Shown here piece by piece: positions 53,937 through 63,329 of a stretch of 64,000 nucleotides of DNA; position 1 is the stretch's first letter; every line of letters begins with the position of its first letter. The translations under genes and the position numbers were made by a program. Origin of the DNA: Megalonaias nervosa (lineage: Eukaryota > Mollusca > Bivalvia > Unionida > Unionidae); NCBI GenBank assembly GCA_016617855.1, contig JAECUM010093563.1:1-64000 (forward strand), given 5' to 3'. The notes under the pieces were generated by a model. That model saw only the letters and a program-made list of their open reading frames with translations. It made no database searches and was not told the DNA's origin.

Positions 53937-54684
53937 ATGTCAACAACATTATTACTCGACTCTAGCACCGCCGCAAAAGATAGCGCAAATTTTTCATTGA
54001 ATTATATTCCGCCAATACAACTCAATCCTGAGAAAAAATATGAAATTGGACTACATTCCTGCACGGTGTGGCATACCATGGCTAACGTAAAAACTAATGT
54101 TAATGATGAATTTACATTTCAACCGAAATTGTCGTCATGGATAAGATTTACAATTCCACAAGGCGCCTATAATATCACTGATCTAAATAAAACAATAAAA
54201 GAGGTTATTGCAAAAAATAACACAGTGGACGCTGACAACTTTGAGCTAACACCAAATTATAACATTACGCGCTAGAATAACATTAAAGAATAATATGATG
54301 ATCGATTTTTCATCGCCAGCAAGCATTGCGTCACTGCTTGGATTTTATCATCAACGGTACGGATCAAATGCAGAACAAACTGCAACATATGATGGTGATC
54401 TGCCAGTAAATATAACTGACATAAACACAATATTAATAAATTGCTCTATTGCACCTGGATCTTACTCAGCTAAAGGCAGTAAAGAACAAACAATATACAG
54501 TTTTTCACCGGACGTTCCGCAGGGTTCACTTATGCAAATTAATCCACGGCAGGTTATTTATTATCCGCTAAATATTGAAGATCAAATAACAGAAATAAAT
54601 ATGCAATTGACGGATCAGTCTGGACGACAACTTGATCTTAGCAATGAAGTTGTTAATTATTACTTACACCTACGAGCGCAATAG
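53937..54684 (+). pseudogene. Penton-like minor capsid protein, one frameshift
   Basis: About 248 codons: 53937-54275 (MSTTLLLDSSTAAKD) and 54295-54684, with one shift between them. The C-terminal half has the stretch TDINTILINCSIAPGSY, a VPQGSLMQI loop and the closing NYYLHLRAQ, which I recognise from the minor capsid (penton-like, single jelly-roll) proteins of Polinton and adintovirus-type elements. It would form the capsid vertices. Lies just upstream of the other virion genes on the same strand. Confidence 0.78.
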
Positions 54685-54710
54685 AGTTTTGTACAACCTC
54701 GTTGTATAAC

Positions 54711-55068
54711 ATGAGACAAAGAAAAAAGTTTACAGAAGAAAAATAGTTGGAGGATTTTTAGGAAATAAATTTACTAAAATTATTGAAAGTGTTCCTGGGG
54801 TAGCGCATAAAGTTGCGCCAATTGCACTGGATGCATCAAAATCCTTTGCGACCGGAGCTGCATCTGCCGCTGAAACTGCGGTGGGACAAAAATAGCTGAT
54901 AAAATAAAAGGCAACAGCCCAGAAATAAAGCAAGTTATATCAGAAATCGCGCCGACGGAAGAAACTAAACGTGCAATGATAAGGACAAGAAAAAAACTTT
55001 TATCGGCAGGAGGAAAGCAAATTATACAAAAATTAATATCTAAGGCAACAGCACCAAATTTTATATAA
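54711..55068 (+). pseudogene. Small basic virion-type protein, frameshifted
   Basis: ATG at 54711 (MRQRKKFTEE), about 119 codons to TAA at 55066-55068, with shifts near 54745 and 54890. The N-terminus is basic, followed by an Ala/Val-rich amphipathic segment and a Lys-rich C-terminal helix. It resembles small internal capsid proteins by composition and position only. The motif before the capsid gene overlaps its stop codon. Confidence 0.55.
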
Positions 55069-55079
55069 TCTAATGAATA
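55062..55079 (+). promoter_or_regulatory. 18-bp motif before the major capsid gene
   Basis: TATATAATCTAATGAATA lies four bases before the ATG at 55084. See the twin at 53916. Confidence 0.6.
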
Positions 55080-55083
55080 AAAA

Positions 55084-55990
55084 ATGTCTGTTAAAGATTA
55101 CCTCGACTTGGCTGAGACCTATGACGTAGATGATACAGTAACAGAATTTGAGTATGTCGAATATCTCGACGAAAATTCTAATGAGCCTAATAAAGTTGGC
55201 GTTAGAACATTTAATACACGCGACGAGAATGTATTTCTTTTGCCTCATAAATCAATGCTGGAAGTTCGTGGTCAGATTATGACAGTAGCTAATCCACCTG
55301 CTGCAATTGCAACTGGAACAGAAATAGCTCTTATAAACAACGGTTGGAGCTTATTTAAAAGTGCCAGGTATCAGCTAGCTAATCAAACAGTGGAAGATAT
55401 TTCAAGTCACCTACAAGTTGCAAGTACAATACTAAATATTATTTCGTTTTGTGACGATTACTCTAGATCGACTGCAACTAACATGATGTGGTTTAAGGAC
55501 ACTAGAGATGGTGTAGCTGCGTGAGACGAACTTTTTTCAAATGTTATTCTTATTCACGGCGCTAATGCAGCTGCGAAAGTTGAAATTGTAAGAAATTTTC
55601 TTATTGCTAACGCTGTCAATTTTGGTATAGCCCCACCATCTGCAGATGCTGACGCAGACGCTGCAAGAGTTTCACTTATTGCTGCTTGTAATAATCTTGT
55701 AAAAAGCTGCGGACGATGTTGCAATGTTAAATTATGTTAATAACGCAATCGGTTTAAAATATATACGTTATAATGATGGTTATGCTAGGAGAAAGGTACT
55801 TGCAGCAGGATCACGTCAAGTTACAATGATGCTGCCATTGAGTACAATATTTGGATTTTGTCGCGATTACAATAAAGTATTTCGTGGAGTTAAACAAACA
55901 CTTATTTTAGATCGGGTATTACTAAAAATTAATTCATCGACAACGGGCGGTACTTTAACAAAATTAATGCTAACTAAAACATGGATAAAT
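55084..55990 (+). pseudogene. Major capsid protein (F54H12.2-like family), stop, frameshift and missing C-terminus
   Basis: ATG at 55084 (MSVKDYLDLAETYDVDDTVT). The N-terminal half is well preserved, with YDVDDTV, FEYVEY, INNGW and a YQLANQTVE strand. I recognise it as the capsid-type protein known from nematode F54H12.2 and many invertebrate Polinton-like elements; the fold is presumed double jelly-roll. Damage: an in-frame TGA at 55522-55524 and a frameshift near 55710. The capsid-like sequence, including LPLSTIFGFCRDYNKV, stops at about 55980, roughly 300 codons in, where members of the family continue for a similar length again. The frame then runs on into a different protein. So the second half has been deleted. 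Confidence 0.8.
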
Positions 55991-56233
55991 AAATACGATC
56001 GCGGTAAACCGTTTGTTTTAAATCTAAGCGCGTCACAAATAACTGCAATGGCCCACCGCATTGCGGTGGGAGCCGGTTTTCTTGGTCCGGCAATAGCCAC
56101 AATAGCCAAAACGGTAATACCTAAAATTTTAACCGTAATTGGTACATTAGGATTAGCAGCAGCATCTGGCGCAGTATCTGGCGCAACAAAAAAGGTTGTC
56201 TCTGGAGGCGGTATAAAGAAAATTTTTGTTTAA
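55990..56233 (+). pseudogene. Core-like (adenovirus pX/pVI-like) protein, 5' end lost by fusion to the capsid gene
   Basis: About 80 codons in the same open frame as the capsid remnant. KPFVLNLSASQITAM is followed by a long glycine/alanine-rich hydrophobic segment (GFLGPAIATIAKTVIPK) and a basic tail KKVVSGGGIKKIFV. This make-up fits membrane-active or core minor proteins of Polinton and adenovirus-like particles. No own start codon is visible, so the deletion seems to have removed the capsid C-terminus and this gene's start. Confidence 0.6.
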
Positions 56234-56245
56234 AACTTTAATATA

Positions 56246-56422
56246 ATGCCCCGACGAAAGACAGCAAAAAGAAAGACAACAACGAAAAAAGGACGCGATC
56301 GCGAAAAACAAAAAAAAGGCGGATTTATAGGACCATTACTGGCGGGAGTAGAGGCAAGTCTGTTGCCCAATCTGCTGGGAATAGGTCGAGGACTAACATT
56401 ACCAGAAACACGCCCGCGTTAA
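56246..56422 (+). CDS. 58-residue basic protein, intact
   Basis: MPRRKTAKRKTTTKKGRDRE opens a very basic N-terminus, then GGFIGPLLAGVEASLLPNLL, an amphipathic segment. No breaks. Twelve bases after the previous ORF. Composition is that of a DNA-condensing core peptide; the role is inferred. The protease frame begins at its very end in another frame, so one lost base could have separated an originally longer protein. Confidence 0.55.
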   Translation: MPRRKTAKRKTTTKKGRDREKQKKGGFIGPLLAGVEASLLPNLLGIGRGLTLPETRPR

Positions 56423-56828
56423 GTAATTTCGATATACTTAATAAGCTAAAACAAATAGAAAATTTCTACGGAGTTTATTCCAAAGATGAACTTGACAATG
56501 CACCAGCTGGTGGTTCGTGTGTGATAAATATACAAGATTTTAACGACGGATCTGGCACACATTGGGTAGCTGTTTACAATAACAACTATTTTGATTCATT
56601 TGGAATTCCTCCCAGCGACATGATAAAAAATATATCAACAAAAAATATAAAATAATAAATTGTTCGTGTAATCAGATTCAGCCAGTTGGAACATCAGCTT
56701 ATGGATACTATTGTATAATGTTTATAAAACAAATGTCCCAGGCTAAATTTAATTTTTTAAAATTTATTTTACAGTTTGACAATCAACTTTCTCACGTTAA
56801 TGATGAGATTGCAATTAATTTTATCTAA
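56416..56828 (+). pseudogene. Adenain-like maturation cysteine protease, frameshifted
   Basis: About 137 codons. It begins ALSNFDILNKLKQIENF without a Met of its own. Catalytic residues of the adenovirus-protease family are readable: His in GTHWVAVY (56557-56580), an acidic residue in YFDSFG and Cys in YGYYCIMF (about 56700-56725). The first frame ends at 56653 and the Cys part lies in another frame. Such proteases cleave capsid precursors in adenoviruses, Polintons and virophages. Confidence 0.78.
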
Positions 56829-56838
56829 ACTAAGAAAT

Positions 56839-57028
56839 ATGTCAACATATTGTCTCAAATGCAAAACTAAAACAGAAAATAAAGATGAAACGACAGAAAA
56901 AAACAAAAAAAAATAATAGGATAATGCTAAAAAATATTTGTGCAATCTGTGGAAAAAGAAAAAGTATGTTTTTAAAGAAATTATCCGGAGCTGGAATGTG
57001 CGACAATGTTATTTTAGCAGATGATTAG
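56839..57028 (+). pseudogene. Zinc-ribbon protein, frameshifted
   Basis: Starts MSTYCLKCKTKTE at 56839; a second CxxC (CAICGKRK) follows near 56940, in another frame. The two CxxC knuckles with a Lys-rich linker match the small zinc-ribbon ORF found in many Polinton and giant-virus genomes. Ends with GMCDNVILADD and TAG. Seven bases before the next ATG. Confidence 0.65.
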
Positions 57029-57034
57029 TGAAGA

Positions 57035-57475
57035 ATGATATGGGAGTGTGATTGTGATAGAGATCTCTGTCTGGAGCAAAATAAAATTGTTACGTACTGT
57101 CAGAAATGCAACAACAGAGAAATAATTGGAACAGGTATAGATATACATAAATTAATTGGCAAGTTACCAAAACCAAAAGGAGGTTGGACATTACCAGGCC
57201 ATAAATACACTGGACCATACAATCCGCTAGATAAACAACTAGATGAAAATGATAATCCGCTGCCCGGACAAGAGCCTTATAATTAAGTTGATGCAATAGC
57301 GATGCGTCACGATATCTGCTACCGTGATAACGAACAAGATAAGAACGGCTGTGATAAAGTAATGCTAGATGAACTTAAAGATATGAAACCTACAAATCTA
57401 CGAGAGAGATTTGATAGAAGGTTAGCTAAAGGAATGATAGGAACATAATATAAGTTAGGTCTTGGAAAGAATTGT
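57035..57475 (+). pseudogene. Parvovirus-type phospholipase A2-like domain, upstream of and likely fused to the integrase
   Basis: ATG at 57035. A Cys-rich start (CDCDRDLC and CQKC) is followed by TGIDIHKLIGKLPKPKGGW and the calcium-loop-like LPGHKYTGPYNPL, then RHDICY with the catalytic His-Asp pair at about 57307 and a CDKVMLDEL helix. This is the small sPLA2 fold of parvovirus VP1 and some adintoviruses, used in particles to breach endosomal membranes. The same frame has TAA stops at 57284-57286 and 57446-57448 and continues through both. In related elements this domain precedes the integrase in one ORF; here the two abut with a frameshift near 57470. Confidence 0.75.
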
Positions 57476-58371
57476 ATGATGATCTGGCATCAGAGCTACA
57501 TAAACCTAAAAAAAAAAGTTTCCGAGACGTAAAATTGTCGCAAATGCCGTTGACGATATCTGGGCGATAGATTTAGTTGATGTGTCAAATCTTGCTCAGT
57601 TTAACAATAACAAAAATATCTTTTTAACGTTGTAGATGTTTTTAGTAAATACGCGTTTAGTGTACCTGATTCGGATAAAACAGGAATATCGATAACTGAT
57701 GCACTAAAACAAATAATAACAAGTACAGAAAGAAAACCAAACAGAATCTGGACCAATCATGGAGCAGAGTTTTTAAAAAAAAAAAATGAGCAGTTTGTGG
57801 AACAAAATAATATAAAAAAATATGTTACAGGAAATGAAGGTAAGAGCGTTATCGTCGAGCGATTTAATCGCACACTAAACGAGCTGATACATAAACATTT
57901 GACAGCTAAAAATACAAATAAATGTATTGACGATCTACAGCAGATTGTTGATTAATATAATAACACGAAGCACAGATCAATAAAAATGTCACCAAAGGAT
58001 GCAATTAAAAATCCGATTCTTGCAAATGAAAACATGTACCGCAGACATAAATTTAAAGTTGGTGATAAAGTTAGAATTTCTCTGACGAAAAAAAAAAAAA
58101 ACATTTGAAAAAGGATTTACTCCAAACTGGAGCGAAGGAGTATTTGTTGTTAATAAATTTTACTGACAATACATGTAACATACGCGCTAAAAGATTTATT
58201 GGGTGAGCCTATAACTGGTAGTTTTTACGAGCAGGAACTGCAGAAAACTGAGCAAGATATATTTGTTACTGGAAAAGTTATCAGGAAAAAAGTAATAAAA
58301 GTTTAGTTAAATGGAGAGGATACAGCGATAAATTTAACAGCGGGGTTCCAACTAAATCTATATCGAAATAA
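57475..58371 (+). pseudogene. Retroviral-type (rve) integrase with chromodomain, F54H12.3-like
   Basis: About 300 codons in several frames. An N-terminal LYDDLASELHKP segment leads to the rve core with DDIWAIDLVDV (first Asp), FLTLVDVFSKYAFSVP, IWTNHGAEF where the second catalytic Asp is expected, and VERFNRTL with the catalytic Glu. An SH3-like FKVGDKVRI and a C-terminal chromodomain (GYSDKFNS) follow, ending with TAA at 58369-58371. Breaks: an A-run near 57525, T/G loss near 57632, an A-run at 57774-57786, an in-frame TAA near 57953, an A-run near 58090, and others. The second Asp reads Asn and a conserved chromodomain Trp reads Gly. Integrates the linear genome in Polintons and adintoviruses. 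Confidence 0.88.
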
Positions 58372-58387
58372 TATTATTATAAATTTG

Positions 58388-58844
58388 CTAGTATTTTAGC
58401 AGTACAGATTTACATTTGACCGGTCTACACAACGACATTAAATGTAATTTTCTTGCATTATCGACTGGCTTTAAATTAAATATTTTACCAAAAATAAAAT
58501 CGTATTTTATGCTCCTTTGTTGGCCAGCAATTTTCAGATTAAGAAAAGGTTTTATAAGTTGCCAAAATATTTGTTGCTCGGCAACAGTAAAATTAAATTT
58601 TATTATTTTTTGGCGATATGATACTTAACATTATATCGTCCAGTTGTCGGTCTGCTGTAATTTTTTTATCAACCACGTCCACGATCTCGTCTTGTTTATC
58701 GTCATTGTTAAATAAAATGTCGTCTTCTGTATAACCAACCGACTCATATGTTATATCGCCAGAGATGAAATCTCTTGAGACAGCATCTCCTGCTGTAAAA
58801 TTATCGTCAGCATATATATCAGCAAGTTGTTTCATTAAATTCAT
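58388..58844 (-). pseudogene. Unknown conserved-looking protein, minus strand, one frameshift
   Basis: About 152 codons. The Met at 58844 opens an acidic N-terminus (MNLMKQLADIYADDNFTAGD) with many Asp. After a shift near 58595 the C-terminal part (58388-58590) is open and rich in aromatic and basic residues, with EQQIFWQLIKPFLN, YDFIFGKIF and ARKLHLMSLCRPVKC. The patterned C-terminus looks like a real folded domain. I do not recognise the family with confidence. Convergent with the integrase, 16 bases apart. Confidence 0.55.
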
Positions 58845-58879
58845 ATTATAATATATTTTTATCTAATTTATTATTATAG

Positions 58880-59125
58880 ACGACTAACGAGATCAAATAT
58901 CATCAGAAAGTTGATATATTAAATTTCAGAGAATTAGCCGAAGCAGTGCGAAAATGTTTATCAGCAAGGTGATTCTGACAAAATTCTTCTAACAGCAGCA
59001 GAAAAAATAAACTTAATGACAGTGCATTTATTACAATTAAATTTAATAAAGATAATGTTATTGCGTTTGCTCACAATTGCTTAACTAAAAACGAGCTAGA
59101 AAATATAATTAATCGTCATATTTGA
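58880..59125 (+). pseudogene. Small unknown protein, frameshifted
   Basis: Plus-strand pieces read LNFRELAEAVRKCLSA, then after a shift near 58970 GDSDKILLTAAEKIN, and after another near 59017 NDSAFITIKFNKDNVIAFAH to TGA at 59123-59125. No ATG is visible; TTATTATTATAG just upstream could be an acceptor. Function unknown. Its end overlaps the end of the minus-strand HNH gene. Confidence 0.45.
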
Positions 59126-59723
59126 AGATGATTCTGTCAAACGTGGTTGTGATGTTGCCAATTTTGTTATTCCATCTGCGACAAATTTTATTGCTCTAGG
59201 ATTAATATCAGAATATCTTGCCGCAGAATTAATTGATTTAAATTTGATTTCCTCGTTTGTTTCAAGATTAAATGAAACAATAGGTTTAGAAGGACATCTG
59301 AAATTAATACCACCGCCTCGTCCTCGTCTGTTATTTTCTTGTTGAGTGACAAGTTCGAGATTCACTAAACGATTGTCTGTTTTAATACCGTTGGCGTGGA
59401 CACGAGATGCGGCTGAAATTCATCTTGCAAAGACAGGTTTTCAATGTTATCATCAGTAACTGCGCCGTTGACATGATATACTCGTTGTCCTTCTGGAATT
59501 TCATCACAAAATAACGTATAAATAAATCTTTCCTAAAGATTTCAACTCGTTCGGCATTATCACCTTTTACGCTGATCTTATAACCAGCCGTTGTTGCTTT
59601 ATCAAACGGTTGTCTGTATTTGATATGTATCACCGACCCTAACATATTTACCGCGTACGAGTTGTACATGAGATGAACATAGTAGTACTCTTGCTCGTAT
59701 GCGCATGTCAGATTTTGTGTCAT
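59096..59723 (-). pseudogene. HNH/NUMOD-type endonuclease, minus strand, frameshifted
   Basis: About 205 codons in three frames. The N-terminal part (59723 leftward) has YRQPFDKATTAGYKISVKGD. Next is an HNH-like region with VYHVNG and then RVHANGIKTDNRLVNLELVT, the His-Asn-x-Asn pattern of phage HNH endonucleases. The C-terminal part IVSFNLETNEEIKFKSINSA ARYSDINPRAIK matches a NUMOD1 DNA-binding helix-turn-helix. Such enzymes are usually intron-borne or free-standing homing endonucleases. Breaks lie near 59520 and 59395. It sits between the small unknown gene and PolB, opposite in direction. Confidence 0.72.
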
Positions 59724-59839
59724 TACACTATAAGCATTTCATATCTCTAATTGATTGTACAACTAGCGCGTGCGCAGTGTGCGGTGAGATATCGATCGAA
59801 CAATTAATTAATTTAAATATAAAATCTTATATAAATATA

Positions 59840-62800
59840 ATGCTGAAATTGCGAGATATTGCCAAGAAAAGCCTTATAGGAGAACCTACAAAAATAGCCA
59901 CTGCTTTTGCAGGATTTGACAACGGCTATCGGTTTGATAATCAAAATATTTTAGCAAATTTTAACACTACAAATTTGTTTCATCTTTTGCATCCAATTGT
60001 AACGCGAGAACTTGCAGTGCATAAAAGTATCAAGCTAATAGTGCAGTATCATGTTATTTTATCAAAGTTACGTGCACTGAAAGAAAATGAAATGGATATA
60101 CTTGATATAATCTTTGAAAATGTAGATTTCATCAACGAGATTACCGAACTATATTTAACGGCTGAATCACAGAAAATATTAGCTGGAACAAATATTTCCT
60201 CAGTCGCTGATGAAATACATCAAAAAATAAATAAAAAATTGGAGGAATTTACTGCATCAGGATCAGGCTGGAAATTTGAAATGATAAAAGAAGTTTTATT
60301 TCACACAGTGAAATATAACGTACATCGCGGTAGTTCTTACATTGATCTCCCTAAAAAAATTAAAAACAAAAACTGTTGCATAAACGTAAAGAACTTTGAT
60401 AACAGATGTTTCCAGTGGGCTATTCTTTCTGCAATGTTTCCAGCAGAAAAAAAAATGCTGATCGCATGGACAAGTATTTTAGTCACGTATCAAAATTAAA
60501 TTTTAATGGCATTGGCTTTCCAGTTGCAGAAAATCAAATACCAAAGTTTGAAAAGCAAAATTAATATATTTGGTCTTGACGAGCGTGAAAATGTTTATCC
60601 AAGGTATATTTCAGAAAAAGCTTCGTAATCGACAATAAACTTGCTATTTTATAGGAATCATTACGTTTGGATAAAAAAAACTTTAATGGCTTAGTTGGCA
60701 CACAATATAATAAAAATAAAAATAAGAAATAATTTTGCTACGTTGTTTACAAGGTTTTTCTAAAGATGAAAAACTGCAAGAGCATCTTAAATAATGTGTT
60801 AATGTTCAAAAAATAACAATGCCAGGAGAAAAAGAAAAAGTATTAAAATTTAAAAATTATAATTATAAATTAAATATTCCGTTTGTTATTTACGCTGATT
60901 TCGAGTGTCTACTTGTTCCTGTGGCAGGCGCAGAAAATGATCCAAATAAATCAAGCACCAGAAAAATACAACATTTTCCCTGTGAAGCATCTTATAAAGT
61001 AGTTTGTTGCGCTAACAATAATTTTTTAAGTCCAATAAAATTGTGCAAATGTAAAAGTCCTGCCGTGTGGTTACTAAAAAACTTAATAGAAGATGTTAAT
61101 AAAATTTTCAACAGATTATCTAAAACAGCTCCAATAAAAATAACATCCAAACAACAACTTGATTTTGATGAGGCAGTTAATTGTCATATCTGCGAGAAAC
61201 CTCTGCCTGAACAAAGTTCAGGCGATAAAGTGCGCGATCACTCTCATCTAACCGGCCAATATCGAGGAGCAGCACAAAACAATTGTAATTTAAAATTTCA
61301 GGCGCCAGATTTAATTCCTGTCGTTTTACATAATTTTCGTGGTTATGATAGTCATATCATTGTCGAAGCATTTGGCGATGAGGAAATTAAATCTAAACTA
61401 AAATTAAATAATATAATAAAATGTATTCCAAAGAAGTTTGAAAAGTATATGTTGGTTACGCTTGGCAAATTACGTTTCATCGACAGTTTCCAATTCATCG
61501 CAGCACCATCAGATGAGCTTGTAAAAGGTTTGTAGCAGTTTCAATAATTTAAAAAGTTGCTTTGGTGAATACTACGTCTCTCTGACAAAAAAAAAGTGTC
61601 TTTCGGTATGAATATCTCGACGACTGGAGTAGATTTGATAAAACTTATCTTCCTAACAAAGATAAATTTTACTCTCACTTAAAAAATGAAAATATTACAG
61701 ATGACGATTACAAATATGCACAGGAAATTTGAATAAATTTGGTTGTAAGGCACTTGGTGATTATCGTGATTCATATTTGAAAACAGATGTATTATTACTA
61801 GCAGATGTTTTCGAGAGTTTTCGTAAAGTTAGTCATGAAAATTATGGATTAGATCCATGTTGGTATTATTCTGCGCCAGGATTGTCATGGGATGCTCTGC
61901 TAAAGACAAGCAGGATAGAATTGGATCTCTTAACTGATGTTGATATGTTTAACTTTATTGAAAAAGGGATTTATGGCGGAATCAGCGTTATAACAAAAAA
62001 TTATGCGGTTGATAATAATAAAACTAAAAAAATTACATAAAAATTTACCATCAAATTATATTATTTATCGATACACTAATAATTTATATGTCTATGCTAT
62101 GTCAGAGCCAATGTCGTGTGGTGGATTTCATTGGATAACTCCAGATCAATTTCTTAAAGAACCTGAAAATGATTTACCAGAAAATGTCAGTTATTTTGTT
62201 GAAGTTGATCTCGATTATCCTAGTTCGTTACATGATCTACATAACGACTATCCGTTTTGTGCAGAGTCAATGATGATCGGCTATAGTTTATTATTGACTG
62301 AACAACAGGCAATGACAACAGCAAAAAATTGATTATTAATAAGCTGGTTCGAAATTTGTTAAATAAAAGAAATTACCTGATACATTACAAAAATTTAAAA
62401 CAAGCATTAGATGCTGGACTAATTCTGAGAAAACATGTTAAAATTTAATCAATCACGGTGGATGGCAGATTATATTGATTTAAATACCAAACGTCGTGCT
62501 ATTACTAAGACCGACTTTGAGAAAAACTTATTCAAGTTGATGAACAATTCCGTGTTCTGTAAGACAATGGAAAATATCAGAAAGCGAGTCAATATTGAAA
62601 TTGTAAATGATGTAAATCGCAGAAATAAATTAGTTAATGATTCCGGTTTTGTCAGTATGAAAATATTTAATGAAAATCTTGTTGCAATACAGCGACGAAA
62701 AACAAATTTAAAGTTAAATAAACCGATTTGTGTTGGTGCAGCTGTACTTGATACATCAAAATGGCTAATGTACGACTTTCACTATAATTTTACCAAAAAG

Positions 62801-63303
62801 CAGTGGCCAGATTCGGAGTTGCTATTTACTGATATGGATTCACTTGTTTATGACATAAAATGTGAGGATGTTTATCAAGATATTTATAACAATAAAAATT
62901 TATTTGATTTATCAGAATATCCAACAAGTAGTTGATTTCATAATGATGCAAATATAAAAGTCATCGGCAAGATGAAAGATGAATTTATGTTTGCGCCAGT
63001 TATGGAATTTGTTGGACTAAGAAGTAAAATGTACGCCTTAATTTTAGATGACAAAAAACTGACAAAAAAGCAAAAGGTATTCCTCGCAGATATGTAAAAA
63101 TGTGTATGAAATTTGATGATTTTAAAGCAGCGCTAAACACCTGCACTAATTTTATTAAAACAAATGTTATCAGAACAAATCATCACAAACTTGAAACAGA
63201 TACAATTGTAAAAAGTGGACTAAGTAATTTTGATGATAAGAGATACTGCGAGGACGGAATTAATACGTTAGCTATTGGACACTACGCAAATCAACATATT
63301 TAA
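59840..63303 (+). pseudogene. Protein-primed type family B DNA polymerase (Polinton/adintovirus), heavily frameshifted
   Basis: About 1150 codons; the Met at 59840 (MLKLRDIAKKS) is preferred over an upstream in-frame extension that overlaps the divergent gene. Readable in order: GSGWKFEMIKEVLFHTVKY; Exo I YADFE at about 60891; a CHICEKPL / DHSHLTGQYRGAAQNNCN zinc-type insert at 61186-61290; Exo II LHNFRGYDSH at about 61328; Exo III YLKTDVLLLAD at about 61774; the NNLYVYAM region at about 62085; KLMNNSVFCKTMENIRKR at about 62535; motif C TDMDSL at about 62829; C-terminal NTLAIGHYANQHI. At least eight frame breaks (about 60455, 60560, 60800, 61530, 61605, 61727, 62035, 62400, 63080) and an in-frame TGA at 62933-62935. 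At motif A the residue usually Asp appears to be Tyr. The stretch 60500-60818 is short and scrambled, suggesting a deletion. Confidence 0.92.
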
Positions 63304-63329
63304 TTAATTTTGTCTAAAATTTATAAATA

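Noticed and set aside
58416..58628. Plus-strand 70-codon frame after the integrase
   Set aside because: Shadow of the minus-strand gene 58388-58844, which has far better protein-like composition.
59699..59839. N-terminal extension of PolB
   Set aside because: Overlaps the start of the divergent HNH gene and lacks similarity to PolB; Met at 59840 fits better.
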